A stretch of 64,000 nucleotides of DNA from Streptomyces sp. YS415 (GCF_023544665.1 NZ_JAMJFL010000005.1:243462-307461), one strand, 5' to 3'. Counted from the first letter of the stretch, positions 52,312-60,409 are shown. Notes: generated by a model not told the origin, from the sequence alone. Program-made: numbers and translations.

Positions 52312-52908
52312 ATGGAGACGAACAAGCACAAGCTGGTGGTCATCGTGGGCAGCGTCCGGGACGGACGGTTCGGCCCGGTCGTAGGTTCATGGGTCGCCGA
52401 ACAAGCCGCGACGCACGGGGGTTTCGATGTCGAGGTCGTCGATCTGGCCGACATCGAGCTCCCGCTGGCCCTGCCGGCGGCCCCGCCGAAGTTCGCGGGC
52501 GACGACTATCCCCGTCCGGCCGGGATGGCACCGCTGACGGCGGCGCTGGAGAGCGCGGACGCGTTCATCGTGATCACACCCGAGTACAACCACAGCTACC
52601 CGGCCTCGCTGAAGGCGGCCATCGACTGGCACTTCACCCAGTGGACGGCCAAGCCGGTCGCCTTCGTCAGCTACGGCGGAGCGGCGGGCGGCCGCCACGC
52701 GGTCCTCCACCTGGAGAACGTCCTGACGGAACTCCACGCGGTGACCGTCCGGGACGGCCTGGCCTTCCCCATGTACTTCACCACCTGGCAGGACGGCCGC
52801 CCCCTGGACCCGGAGACCCCCGGCTACGCCAAGACCCTCCTGGACCAGCTGTCCTGGTGGGCCGGGGCCCTGCGCACGGCACGGGAGGCAACCCCCTACC
52901 CGGGCTGA
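52312..52908 (+). CDS. NADPH-dependent FMN reductase family protein
   Basis: 198 residues, flavodoxin-like. The phosphate loop is VGSVRDGRFGPVVGSW, followed by ITPEYNHSYPASLKAAIDW, the isoalloxazine loop, and SYGGAAGGRHAVLHL. It reduces FMN or quinones/azo compounds with NAD(P)H. ATG 52312 is used; ATG 52300 is also in frame and no strong ribosome site decides. Divergent partner of the MmyB-type regulator, a common pairing. Confidence 0.9.
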   Translation: METNKHKLVVIVGSVRDGRFGPVVGSWVAEQAATHGGFDVEVVDLADIELPLALPAAPPKFAGDDYPRPAGMAPLTAALESADAFIVITPEYNHSYPASLKAAIDWHFTQWTAKPVAFVSYGGAAGGRHAVLHLENVLTELHAVTVRDGLAFPMYFTTWQDGRPLDPETPGYAKTLLDQLSWWAGALRTAREATPYPG

Positions 52909-52927
52909 CCCCTGCCCCCTGCTTCCG

Positions 52928-53281
52928 CTAGAGCTGGAGCAGCCGCTGGGTGATCTCCCGGTACTGCCGCAGCGCTTGCCGGAGATCGTCGGCCTGCGCC
53001 TCGGGGTCCTGCTCCTGCCACCCGGCGCGCAGGACATCTCGCCGTTCCGCGAGGGCGCTCACGAGCTTGGCGGTGGCCTCGTCGTAGGCGCTCTCGGCCT
53101 CTTCCAGCGCCTCGCGCGGATCGTCGGCGAAGGTGTTCATGGCGTGCCGGAGGCGCGTGAGGACCTCGTCCCGCTCGGCCGACGGCAGCAGCGGTTCGGG
53201 GCCGGTGGTACGCCGCTGGGCGGAGCCCTGGCCCTGGCCCTGCCCCGCGGGCTGCTGGGCGCGTGTCTGGTCGTACATCAT
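52928..53281 (-). CDS. Hypothetical helical protein
   Basis: 117 residues: Gln/Gly-rich start (QPAGQGQGQGSAQRRTTG), then about 80 residues of charged helix (RDEVLTRLRHAMNTFADDPREALEEAESAYDEATAKLVSALAERRDVLRA in parts) ending ALRQYREITQRLLQL. Heptad-like Leu/Ala spacing suggests a coiled coil. It is a family I associate with Streptomyces, no function known. Two adjacent ATGs (53281, 53278) are possible starts. Confidence 0.75.
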   Translation of the reverse strand: MMYDQTRAQQPAGQGQGQGSAQRRTTGPEPLLPSAERDEVLTRLRHAMNTFADDPREALEEAESAYDEATAKLVSALAERRDVLRAGWQEQDPEAQADDLRQALRQYREITQRLLQL

Positions 53282-53585
53282 CAAGGACTGCTTCCGTTCC
53301 GCCCGAAGGCGCCCTCGGTCTGCGCACCGGCCTGTACCCGGCACACGAAGACCCTGTCGACCCTGCCTCGGCACCGCGCTCGCCCGGTGGCGGAGCCCTG
53401 GCACCGTCCGGTCAGTCAACGTCCGACGGCACTGCATGTCAACGCGGCAACCCCGCGACCGGTCCGTCTCGTTCGACAGCGGACGAGGGTACGGTGGAGA
53501 AGCGAGGGCTCTTCGTGCGCCTCGGACGTCCCATTCGGCGACCACACGCCCTGTTGCCGTTGCACGGCAGTCGACAGGAGCTTTG
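53282..53585. other. 304-base divergent intergenic region
   Basis: Lies between two divergently transcribed small genes. No strong hairpin or palindrome stands out and no frame looks coding. Promoters for both genes should be here but I cannot point to them. Confidence 0.4.
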
Positions 53586-53981
53586 ATGACCACCCCGACG
53601 CAGCCCTCGCCGCCCTCCCCTCCCCCTCTCCGGCTGCGCCTGGTTCCCCACGGGGGAGTGCCCCGGCCCATCGACGGAGGGTGGTGGCCCCGTTCGTACG
53701 ACCTGCTCACCGAACTGCCCCTGCTGCTGGCCGGGTTGCCGCGCGCGTGGGGCCACATCACCAACGTCACCGTCAACGGGTCGGTGTGGTCCCCGGCGCC
53801 CGGCCGCATGCTCGTCCACAACCAGGTCGTACGACTGCACCGGACCCAGGCGGCATCGGCCCCCCACACCATCGTCCTGCTCACCCCCGGCCGGGGCCGC
53901 TGGGACCTGCTGATCATCCCCCCGGATACGACCGAGGAGGCCGCGGAACCGCTCATGGCGGCGGCCGGCGCCCACACCTGA
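53586..53981 (+). CDS. DUF5994 family protein
   Basis: 131 residues from ATG 53586 with AGGAG at 53576-53580. LRLRLVPHGGVPRPIDGGWWPRSYDLLTELPLLLAGL, VNGSVWSPAPGRMLVHNQVVRL and RGRWDLLIIPPDTTEEAAEPLM (each partial) give the DUF5994 pattern, a Streptomyces family with no assigned role. It is predicted cytoplasmic, alpha/beta, with a short Pro-rich N-terminus. It is convergent with the next small gene. Confidence 0.8.
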   Translation: MTTPTQPSPPSPPPLRLRLVPHGGVPRPIDGGWWPRSYDLLTELPLLLAGLPRAWGHITNVTVNGSVWSPAPGRMLVHNQVVRLHRTQAASAPHTIVLLTPGRGRWDLLIIPPDTTEEAAEPLMAAAGAHT

Positions 53982-53993
53982 TCCACGCCGCCC

Positions 53994-54245
53994 CTACTCC
54001 GGCCCGCGGTCGTCCTCCCCGGAGCGGCTGCTCTCCAGCCAGGACCGGGCCGGTTCCGCGGGGCGGGTGGTGTCCACGGTGAGCTGGAGGCGGGTCCCTC
54101 CCTTGCTGTCCGCGGGATAGCTGCGCTGCTCGGTGGCGGCGAAGCACTGCCGCAGCACCTCCGCGACCCGACGGGCGACCTCGGGGGAGGCCGCGACGAT
54201 ACCTACCTCGGCGTACCCGTCCGGGGGTGTTTCCGTGGACTGCAT
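53994..54245 (-). CDS. Hypothetical small protein
   Basis: 83 residues: QSTETPPDGYAEVGIVAASP, EVARRVAEVLRQCFAATEQRSYP, GTRLQLTVDTTRPAEPARSWLES. A beta-alpha-beta-beta pattern, perhaps a small ferredoxin-like fold. ATG 54245 follows GAGGTT; ATG 54266 would add seven residues. Conserved-looking in Streptomyces, function unknown. Confidence 0.65.
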   Translation of the reverse strand: MQSTETPPDGYAEVGIVAASPEVARRVAEVLRQCFAATEQRSYPADSKGGTRLQLTVDTTRPAEPARSWLESSRSGEDDRGPE

Positions 54246-54340
54246 GGCAACCTCGACATGACGCACTGCTCAGCGGGAAGGATCTTTCACTCTACTCCCG
54301 CCCACCCCGCGGGCCCGCACACGTGACCAGCGCGCTTGGG

Positions 54341-54366
54341 GCCCCGGACCAAGATCGGTCCGGGGC
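54341..54366. terminator. Hairpin terminator
   Basis: GCCCCGGACC (54341-54350) and GGTCCGGGGC (54357-54366) are perfectly complementary around six bases, 62 bases after the stop of the DUF4232 gene and upstream of the small gene at 53994. Confidence 0.8.
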
Positions 54367-54428
54367 AGGTGTTCAGTAGCCGGGTGAGCGCTCTGGTCGG
54401 CCGCTGGGAAGCGGTTCCGATCGGGGTC

Positions 54429-55001
54429 TCACTTCGACATGATGAAATCCAGGGCGTAACCGGGAGAAGTCGTCCAATAGGTGACCCGCTGACCGTCGTT
54501 GGCGTACAGCGTGTCGACGGGCATGGGGACATCGATCGGCTTGCCCGCGCTGCTGCCGGGCTTACGGCCCTGGAGGCTGAGGGTGATGCTCTTCGCCTCG
54601 TACTCATCCATGGGGCCGTTGACGAGCAGGGCGGCATAGGCCTCCTCGCCCGGAGCGAGGGTGACGGGCACCCCGGGGTTCGGGTCGCTCTCCTTGATCA
54701 CAGGGGCTGTGGTGCGACCGGCACCAAGCCGCACGAGAGGGTAGCGGTAGAGGTTGCACTTCTTTCCGCCGGCGTTCTGGACGGTGAGGAGGAGGTGCCT
54801 GGCGTCCTTGCTGTCTGCGGGCTCCTTCACGGCGGACACCCCGAGGACCTCCTGGGAGCAGGCGGCGACGGTGCCCTTGTCGTCACTGCCGCCCGCCCGC
54901 GGCCCGGTGGCGGAGGCCTGTGCCGACACACCACACCCAAGAGCCAGGACGAGACCCACGGCCACGGCCACACGGTGGGTCGTAAGGGACTTCACGTTCA
55001 T
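54429..55001 (-). CDS. Secreted DUF4232 domain protein
   Basis: 190 residues from ATG 55001 (AGAGGAA upstream). Signal peptide MNVKSLTTHRVAVAVGLVLA with cleavage near VSAQASA. The mature part has CSQEVLGVSAVKEPAD, HLLLTVQNAGGKKCNLYRYPLVRLG and VTLAPGEEAYAALLVNGP, the DUF4232 beta sandwich common in exported actinobacterial proteins, with a conserved cysteine pair. Function unknown. A 457-base gap lies upstream. Confidence 0.85.
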   Translation of the reverse strand: MNVKSLTTHRVAVAVGLVLALGCGVSAQASATGPRAGGSDDKGTVAACSQEVLGVSAVKEPADSKDARHLLLTVQNAGGKKCNLYRYPLVRLGAGRTTAPVIKESDPNPGVPVTLAPGEEAYAALLVNGPMDEYEAKSITLSLQGRKPGSSAGKPIDVPMPVDTLYANDGQRVTYWTTSPGYALDFIMSK

Positions 55002-55458
55002 ATGCGTGTTCCTCTTCTGATCGGTATGAGGTCGCGTGCTGGGCTGTCGCGGCCGCACGGTAGGGCGCCCCCTGGAGCGTCCGCCCCCTGCACCGGGGTG
55101 CCCGAAGAGAGTGGGTGTCCCAGAGGACGGGTGAGTCGGGGGGCGTGGTGCTGCCGTGCGGTCGGCCGCTTCAGCCGGTGCGACAGCCATAGCGTCGGGT
55201 GCCAAGTGGGCCGGGGACAACGGCTCCCCCCAACCTGCAACGGAGGGACGATCCCACCCCCGACCACCTGCACGGACAAGGAAGCCTGGGATGCCTGTCT
55301 GGGATGGGAAACCGCCCCAGGGCCGCGAGTGGGAGTGGTCTCGAGGAGAGGGGTGGCGCAACCCTGCAACCATCCCAGCCGTCTCGACGTGCAGGTATGG
55401 GGAGTGCCTGGGATGCCGTCCAGGATCAGGACATGACGGCACAGGCCAACGGACGGAT
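55002..55458. other. 457-base divergent intergenic region with CTGGGAT words
   Basis: Between the secreted DUF4232 gene and the HTH-membrane gene. CTGGGAT occurs three times (about 55286, 55299 and 55408), twice as CCTGGGATGCC, and AACCCTGCAAC / AACCTGCAAC occurs twice. These may be regulator sites. No reading frame here has convincing support. Confidence 0.45.
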
Positions 55459-56832
55459 GTGAGTACGGACCACATGGACGCAATCGACGATGACGTAGCG
55501 GAGTTCGCGCTACTGCTGACGCGTCTGAAGGAGCGCACAGACCGCAGTTACGCGGCGCTGGCCCGCCGTCTGGGCATGAATGCCTCCACGCTGCACCGCT
55601 ACTGCGCCGGTGACGCGGTTCCCATGGACTTCGCCGGGATCGAGCGGTTCGCCGCACTGTGCGGAGCCTCCCCCGAGGAACGCGTGGAGTTGCACCGCTG
55701 GTGGATCCTGGCAGTCGCGGCACGGCAACGACCACGCCCATCCGATGGCCGGCGGACACGGACGCCCCACGACACCACGAGCACCGCGGCATCGGCCGCA
55801 TCCGCGAGCCACAGCGGCCCGGCGGACAAGGCACCCGAGCCGACCGCACCGGTCGACCGGCGGCCCCCTGCTGGGCGCCCATGGCGACGGCCTGTGCGCT
55901 CGACAGCACTGGCGGCCTCGCTTGCCATTGCGCTCGCCGGCCTCACCGCATCCGCTGCCGGACCTCTCTCCAGTGGCGGTGAGTCGTCGGCCTCCGCCGG
56001 CAGGCCGCCCGCCGGCACGACACCGGTGCCCTCGGCGTCGGCCACGCACAGCCAAGGCAGCCCGCAGGAGAACCGGGCGAGCGCCGGCACGACACCGGTG
56101 CCCTCGGCGTCGGCCACGCACAGCCAAGGCAGCCCGCAGGAGAACCGGGCGAGCGTCGGCACGGCCCCGCCGCGGGCCCCGCTCACCTGGACGGCCAACT
56201 CCCAGCTCTGGCAGCTCGACTGCGACCATGACTACGTCATCGCCAAGCCACCGCAGCAGGTCCCACCGCCGCCGATCCCGGCGGACGCCGCGGTGTGGGC
56301 CGCGTCCCAGGGGGCGGTGCACGGACACACCACCAATGTGCGGATCTCGGTGCAGGGACGCGGCTCCGCCGCCGTCGTACTGGAGGCACTGCATGTGCGC
56401 GTCGTCAACCGCACCACCCCCGCCGCCCGCCGGGGCATTGCCTACTCCACGTATGAAGGCTGCGGTGCCGTCCTTGTCCCCCGCTACTTCTCCGTGAACC
56501 TCGACGCGCGCCGGCCCCTGGCCCGTTCGATGCCCGGCAACGAACCGGACAGACCGACCCCCGCGATCGACTTCCCCTACCAGGTGTCCCTGCGGGAGCC
56601 GGAGGTCCTGCTGCTCTCCGCGCGCACCGAGTCCTGCACCTGCGACTGGTACCTCGACCTCGAGTGGTCCTCACAGGGGCGAACCGGCATGGTGCGCATC
56701 GACGACCACGGCCGCCCGTTCCGCACCACCAGCATCAAGGGGCTACCGCACTACTGGTACCAAAACCCCCGTGGCTGGGTCCCCATGGCCGCCGCTCACG
56801 ACGAGGCGGAAACCGGCGACTCCGGCGGCTGA
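55459..56832 (+). CDS. XRE-type helix-turn-helix protein with transmembrane segment and external domain
   Basis: 457 residues from GTG 55459; ATG 55474 is possible. The N-terminal HTH is FALLLTRLKERTDRSYAALARRLGMNASTLHRYCAGDAVP. An Arg/Thr/Ala linker leads to a single membrane segment (ALAASLAIALAGLTASAAG, about 155-173), a Ser/Thr/Pro stretch with a 24-residue tandem repeat, then an external domain of about 230 residues (LWQLDCDHDYVIAKPP, CGAVLVPRYFSVNLDAR, CTCDWYLDLEWSSQG). The layout, cytoplasmic DNA binding plus external sensor, suggests a one-component membrane regulator. The external domain has four cysteines and is unassigned. Confidence 0.82.
   Translation: MSTDHMDAIDDDVAEFALLLTRLKERTDRSYAALARRLGMNASTLHRYCAGDAVPMDFAGIERFAALCGASPEERVELHRWWILAVAARQRPRPSDGRRTRTPHDTTSTAASAASASHSGPADKAPEPTAPVDRRPPAGRPWRRPVRSTALAASLAIALAGLTASAAGPLSSGGESSASAGRPPAGTTPVPSASATHSQGSPQENRASAGTTPVPSASATHSQGSPQENRASVGTAPPRAPLTWTANSQLWQLDCDHDYVIAKPPQQVPPPPIPADAAVWAASQGAVHGHTTNVRISVQGRGSAAVVLEALHVRVVNRTTPAARRGIAYSTYEGCGAVLVPRYFSVNLDARRPLARSMPGNEPDRPTPAIDFPYQVSLREPEVLLLSARTESCTCDWYLDLEWSSQGRTGMVRIDDHGRPFRTTSIKGLPHYWYQNPRGWVPMAAAHDEAETGDSGG
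56011..56154 (+). repeat. Perfect 72-bp tandem duplication
   Basis: Positions 56011-56082 and 56083-56154 are identical and encode AGTTPVPSASATHSQGSPQ plus ENRAS twice, just outside the membrane segment of the HTH protein. The first bases of a third copy follow. The lack of any base difference points to a very recent event. Confidence 0.93.
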
Positions 56833-56940
56833 CGAAGCAACAGGCCGCACAGCCCCGACAGCAGGACCGGCCGGGGTAGGGAGAGGGGCGATGGAGCGCC
56901 TGCCTGGGGCAGAAGCCCCAGGCCACGGCTTGACGCGTTG

Positions 56941-56982
56941 TGCCCCCGGCAGGATTCGAACCTGCGACACCCGCTTTAGGAG
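56941..56982 (-). other. 3' fragment of tRNA-Arg(CCT), attachment-site remnant
   Basis: Read on the minus strand, 56982-56941 is a tRNA from the anticodon loop (CTCCTAA, anticodon CCT) through the stem AGCGG, the T arm GCAGG-TTCGAAT-CCTGC and the acceptor CGGGGGC plus A. The bases before it do not form the 5' half: no GCCCCCG acceptor strand or D arm. This is the usual trace of a site-specific element integrated into a tRNA gene, with the element on the higher-coordinate side. Confidence 0.8.
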
Positions 56983-57129
56983 TTCGATCTACGCCCGCCT
57001 CTGGCCTTGTCGACGGCTGGTCCGGCGGTCAGGCGAGGGCGCTGCTGTGTGCCGCTGTCCGGGCTCGTTGATGTCAGCCGTGGATGTCAGGGACCGGACG
57101 ATCCACCAGCTCGCGCACCCCGCTTCCGG
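56983..57129. other. Left edge of the genomic island
   Basis: The 147 bases between the tRNA-Arg fragment and the first island gene have no recognisable gene. Base composition drops from the flanking backbone from here to about 63.8 kb. Confidence 0.5.
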
Positions 57130-57537
57130 TCACCAGTCGCGCCAGGCGTCAGTGATCTCGGCCCGGTTGATACCTCTTCTTGCCGCCAGAGCTGCCACGT
57201 CCACACCGTGCTCGCCCAAGGTGAGGTCGATGTACTCGCACAGCTGCTCGCGCTCTTCCGTGCAGTAGCCGGCGCCCCCATGGCTGTCGTCCTCGTCGAC
57301 GGCATTGAGCGCGAGAACAACCCGCTCGACTGTCCCGAAGACCTCCTCGTCGGAGGGCTCCACGAGTCTACGTACGTCCGCCTCGAACGCCTCCAGTGCC
57401 GCGTCCGTCGCCCTCAGCAAGGACTCGGGGTATACCTCAGCCGAACCGGCGCACTCCGGTTCCAGCTTTCCGGCTGCCACCGCGTCAGCCACAGTCGCCA
57501 TCCATGCACGCCAGTTCTCAGGGGGTCTGTTTGCCAC
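57130..57537 (-). CDS. Hypothetical protein, island cargo
   Basis: 135 residues, acidic and mainly helical: NWRAWMATVADAVAAGKLEP, LLRATDAALEAFEADVRRLVEPSDEEVFGTVERVVLALNAVDED in parts, and a C-terminal AALAARRGINRAEITDAWRDW. The two-part helical pattern is reminiscent of immunity proteins of polymorphic toxin systems but I cannot name a family. GTG 57537 has no good ribosome site. Upstream is the GntR gene in the same direction, 35 bases away, so they may share a transcript. Confidence 0.6.
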   Translation of the reverse strand: MANRPPENWRAWMATVADAVAAGKLEPECAGSAEVYPESLLRATDAALEAFEADVRRLVEPSDEEVFGTVERVVLALNAVDEDDSHGGAGYCTEEREQLCEYIDLTLGEHGVDVAALAARRGINRAEITDAWRDW

Positions 57538-57572
57538 GGCGACAAGGTACGCCGGAGCACTGACATCCCTGC

Positions 57573-58328
57573 CTAGCGGCTGACGGGCACCTCGTACACG
57601 ATCTCGCAGAGGGCAGCTGGCACGATGATGTCAGCAGTCTCCACCGGCCGCCCCTGATCGCTGTAGTACGTCCGTCGGATGTGCGTGACGAGTGCGGCCT
57701 TCTGGATGCCCAGGAGCGACGCCTCTTCGGCGGTCGCCTGCCTCGGCTCCGGCTGCTCCACGGCGTGGCTGACGGTGATGCCGATCTCCGCCATGCGGTT
57801 CACGACACCGGCTCCGGCGTGCGGCCCTCCCTCGGGGAGGACGACGAGAGTGCCGGCGGTGAGGTCGTACGGCTCCCAGCTCGTCGACAGCTGCACGGGC
57901 CGACCGTCGGCGAGGAACTCGTACTCGGTCCGGACGCACAGATCACCCTCGGCGATACCGAGACGCGCTGCGACGTCCGCCGGCGCCGGGACCTTGGCGT
58001 CGGTCCGGCTCTCCCAATCGCCCTGCCTGCCCAGGGCCTTCATGTCCGCGCGAAACGGGGAGCCACTGGGCTGCTCACGCGCCGACGAGCGGACAACCCG
58101 CACCCGCTGGCGGGGCTCGGCGACGTAGGTCCCAGACCCGGCCCGTCCCTCCAACAGCCCTTGGGAGATCAGCAGCTCCTGAGCGCGGCGCACCACGTTG
58201 TCGCCGACGCCATACTCCTGGCCGATCTGGGCGCGTGAGGGCAGTCGGTCCCCTGGCTCCCACACGTGGTCCGCGATCCGCCGCCGAAGTTCGTCAGCGA
58301 TGCGGAGATAGGGCGGCTGCTCAGGCAT
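57573..58328 (-). CDS. GntR-family regulator with UTRA domain (KorSA-like)
   Basis: 251 residues. The N-terminal winged helix is YLRIADELRRRIADHVWEPGDRLPSRAQIGQEYGVGDNVVRRAQELL in parts. The C-terminal UTRA effector domain has GDLCVRTEYEFLADGRPVQLSTSWEP, VVNRMAEIGITVSHAVEQPEPRQAT and LVTHIRRTYYSDQGRPVETADIIVP. Actinomycete integrative elements such as pSAM2 encode regulators of this type (KorSA) that repress transfer and excision genes and themselves. Two CTAGT palindromes immediately upstream fit autorepression. No target excision genes remain. Confidence 0.9.
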   Translation of the reverse strand: MPEQPPYLRIADELRRRIADHVWEPGDRLPSRAQIGQEYGVGDNVVRRAQELLISQGLLEGRAGSGTYVAEPRQRVRVVRSSAREQPSGSPFRADMKALGRQGDWESRTDAKVPAPADVAARLGIAEGDLCVRTEYEFLADGRPVQLSTSWEPYDLTAGTLVVLPEGGPHAGAGVVNRMAEIGITVSHAVEQPEPRQATAEEASLLGIQKAALVTHIRRTYYSDQGRPVETADIIVPAALCEIVYEVPVSR

Positions 58329-58337
58329 ATGGAAGAT

Positions 58338-58368
58338 CTAGTCCACTAGCTCTAATCTAGTTAACTAG
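58338..58368 (-). promoter_or_regulatory. Paired CTAGT-type operators upstream of the GntR gene
   Basis: CTAGTCCACTAG (58338-58349) and CTAGTTAACTAG (58357-58368) both have CTAGT/ACTAG arms with two central bases, centres 19 bases apart (about two helical turns), beginning 10 bases from the GntR start codon. AT-rich TCTAATCTAG between them may be the promoter. Confidence 0.65.
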
Positions 58369-58379
58369 CTTTACTCAAA

Positions 58380-58687
58380 GTGATGACCGGTCCTTTGACT
58401 GAGTTCAGCTTTCTCATCCACGAGGACAAGAGACCGCACAGCCTGGCTCGGATCTGCGTCCCTTTCGACCTGGTGCCGGCCACCGGGCCCTGCGGGTCGC
58501 CCTCGTTCGATGGGATGGTGCGGCGGCTGCTGGAGCTCCGTCCGCCCCTGGCTGAGGTCCGAGAGAGGGTCAGTGTCCGCCTCCCGACCCCTGAGGAGGC
58601 ATCCACCCTTCGGATCAGCTCGGCGCTCGCAGTCCTCGCCATACAGCCGATACCGCTGGACGTGTCGTCGAGGCCGCGATCGAGTAG
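58380..58687 (+). pseudogene. Truncated and frameshifted GntR/UTRA gene
   Basis: The frame from 58380 reads EVRERVSVRLPTPEEASTLR and SSALAVLAIQPIPLDV, the usual end of a UTRA domain, with no DNA-binding domain before it. After IPLDV the neighbouring frame gives VVEAAIE-like sequence (VEAAIE then TAG at 58685-58687), so there is also a frameshift. It lies beside and opposite to the intact GntR gene. Confidence 0.5.
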
Positions 58688-58701
58688 CGCCGACCCAAAG
58701 T

Positions 58702-58737
58702 GGGGCAGCTCGGATGGAGATCCTTCCGAGTTGCCCC
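58702..58737. terminator. Terminator-like hairpin
   Basis: GGGGCAGCTCGGA (58702-58714) pairs with TCCGAGTTGCCCC (58725-58737), 13 bases with one wobble, loop 10. It lies after the decayed UTRA gene and downstream of the lipoprotein operon running the other way. Confidence 0.65.
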
Positions 58738-58892
58738 GCTCTCGGTGCCTTCGGACGTCACTGAGTGCCCTCGGATGCCCTTACGCAGGCCGGTGTTCGG
58801 CCCCCCCAAAGCCGATGGGGGTCACTGGCGCTTCACGCACTGCCTTGCGGGATGGCTAAGGCGCAGCGATGCCGAGACAGTATCTTTCCGGA

Positions 58893-59387
58893 TCAGAGGG
58901 CGTCGATCTGCCAAGCGATCACGCCTGTTGATCCCTTAGCGCCGTCCACGTTGATCCGGACCGGCTTGTCCCCGGTGATCCGTTGCTGTACCACTGATTC
59001 GTCACAAGGCACCGATGCTTCCGTGCCTGCCTTAGCGGGCACGAACTCCAGTCGCGCGCTGCCGCTGCCGACGCAGACCAGGTTCAGCCGGTAGGCCTTG
59101 TCCTTGCTCAACCCGGGCTCGGTGTGGATGCCGTCGCTCACCCGCTCCACACCGGCTTCGACCAACGACCCGCTCTGGACTGCGGCAATGGCTGCTTGAG
59201 CCCGCTCGGTGAGGTCCTTTTCCGATGGCTCGTTCGCCGTTCGGGTCGGGTTCGACGAAGGCGACGTCGGTCGCGGATCAGCCGGGTCCTCACCACTGTC
59301 AGAGGTCGTGCACGACGTCAGCAGGAACGCCGACATCACCACAGCACACCCGGCGAGCCGGGACAACCTTGGGAGTGAATGGGTCAT
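58893..59387 (-). CDS. Putative lipoprotein
   Basis: 164 residues. LAGCAVVMSAFLLTSCTTSD has a lipobox (LLTSC), so the mature protein starts at Cys26 and is tethered by lipid. A Pro/Ser/Thr-rich spacer precedes about 90 residues (LTERAQAAIAAVQSGSLVEA, KAYRLNLVCVGSGSARLEF, TGDKPVRINVDGAKGSTGVI). ATG 59387 overlaps the stop of the upstream secreted-protein gene in ATGA. Function unknown; probably works with that protein at the cell surface. Confidence 0.8.
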   Translation of the reverse strand: MTHSLPRLSRLAGCAVVMSAFLLTSCTTSDSGEDPADPRPTSPSSNPTRTANEPSEKDLTERAQAAIAAVQSGSLVEAGVERVSDGIHTEPGLSKDKAYRLNLVCVGSGSARLEFVPAKAGTEASVPCDESVVQQRITGDKPVRINVDGAKGSTGVIAWQIDAL

Positions 59388-60022
59388 GAGGCGGTTTCCC
59401 AGAACTTCCAGCCGGTTTCCTTCGTGGGCAGCGTTGCCGTACCGCGGCCGATCTCGCGAGGGGTGCCACACCCGTTGCCGATGGACTTGTACCTCTTCCA
59501 GTGCACCTTGTAGCCCCAAGAACCGTACTGCATGTGGCCGTACTTGTTCCTGCCAATGTCGCGGGAGTAGGTGTGCCCGGTGGTTACAGTCACAGTGGCG
59601 GTGACCTTGGCGGAGATTGTGGCCTTGGCCTTGGCGATGAGCGCCCCGGCCGAAAACTCACCTTGGCCCGAGACTTCGAGGGCAATGGAGCCGCTCTTGG
59701 TCACGGACACCGTCATCGTGCCGCCAGGCCCGTCCTTGTATTTGGTGCCGTTCCACCCTGAGGGCACGTGATAGTTCTTCTTGGAAGTGAATTCGTACCA
59801 GGTGTCCGGACCGGTACATCGACGCGCCTCTCTCTCGTCGATCGGCTGATCGATCTCGTCTTCCCAGCCCTGTCTGTCGTTGATGTCCGTCGTCTGATCA
59901 TCAGAAACGGCCGTGTCGTCGGCTGGCACTTCCTCTGCGGCAGCAGTGCCGAGAGTCCCAAGGCAGGCAAGGAGTGCGGCGGTGGCAGCGCTGGTCAGTG
60001 CGCGCCGTGTACCGATGCCCAT
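59384..60022 (-). CDS. Hypothetical secreted protein
   Basis: 212 residues from ATG 60022 (AAAGGTG upstream). Signal peptide MGIGTRRALTSAATAALLAC with cleavage after GTAAA. An acidic stretch (DDTAVSDDQTTDINDRQGWEDEIDQP, in parts) precedes a beta-rich domain: CTGPDTWYEFTSKKNYHVPS, GTMTVSVTKSGSIALEVSGQ, AKVTATVTVTTGHTYSRDI. The last part resembles pore-like or ETX/aerolysin-like amphipathic strands (alternating Thr/Val, Ser/Ala), but this is only an impression. It is coupled to the lipoprotein gene. Confidence 0.72.
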   Translation of the reverse strand: MGIGTRRALTSAATAALLACLGTLGTAAAEEVPADDTAVSDDQTTDINDRQGWEDEIDQPIDEREARRCTGPDTWYEFTSKKNYHVPSGWNGTKYKDGPGGTMTVSVTKSGSIALEVSGQGEFSAGALIAKAKATISAKVTATVTVTTGHTYSRDIGRNKYGHMQYGSWGYKVHWKRYKSIGNGCGTPREIGRGTATLPTKETGWKFWETAS

Positions 60023-60236
60023 GTGACACCTTTCCGGTGGACCGCCCCCGTGGCGATCTAGCGCTTCGACACTATGTGCAGGGCATGCACGCGACAAGAA
60101 GGTGATCACTTCTCTGAGGAGAACCTGAGAGTCCAGTTGCTGACGGTCGGCGCCCTCCATCTGGTGCGGCAACACGAGCCAAAGCCTTCGACTAGGGAGT
60201 CGCGTTGGGAGGCGGCACCAGATTGAAATTCGCACC

Positions 60237-60390
60237 CTCAGCTTGGGAAGCTGCGATCATTTAAGGCCTGTTCGGGTGCTGACCTGGGCGAAGGCCTGCG
60301 CTGTGGGGTCGTCGGGCTTGGCTGCTTTCACTGTGGCTCCCTCTGCTCCCTGCCATATCTGGTGCGCTTGTGGTGCGTTCGCCGACGCCT
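60237..60390 (-). repeat. Attachment-site-like repeat, copy 1
   Basis: On the minus strand it ends with CAGCTTCCCAAGCTGAG, identical to the anticodon arm of actinomycete tRNA-Gly(CCC) as I remember it, then about 20 bases still resembling its T arm. The preceding 135 bases (TGGCAGGGAGCAG, AAAGCAGCC, TTCGCCCAGGTCAGC) recur at 61483-61637 and partly at 62496-62640. Such stretches lie between the integrase end and attP in actinomycete elements. Confidence 0.6.
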
Positions 60391-60409
60391 CGCGCTACTC
60401 GGCGCACCT

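Noticed and set aside
56743..56970. Minus-strand frame starting MSQVRILPGAQ
   Set aside because: It is the tRNA-Arg fragment plus antisense of the HTH gene end.
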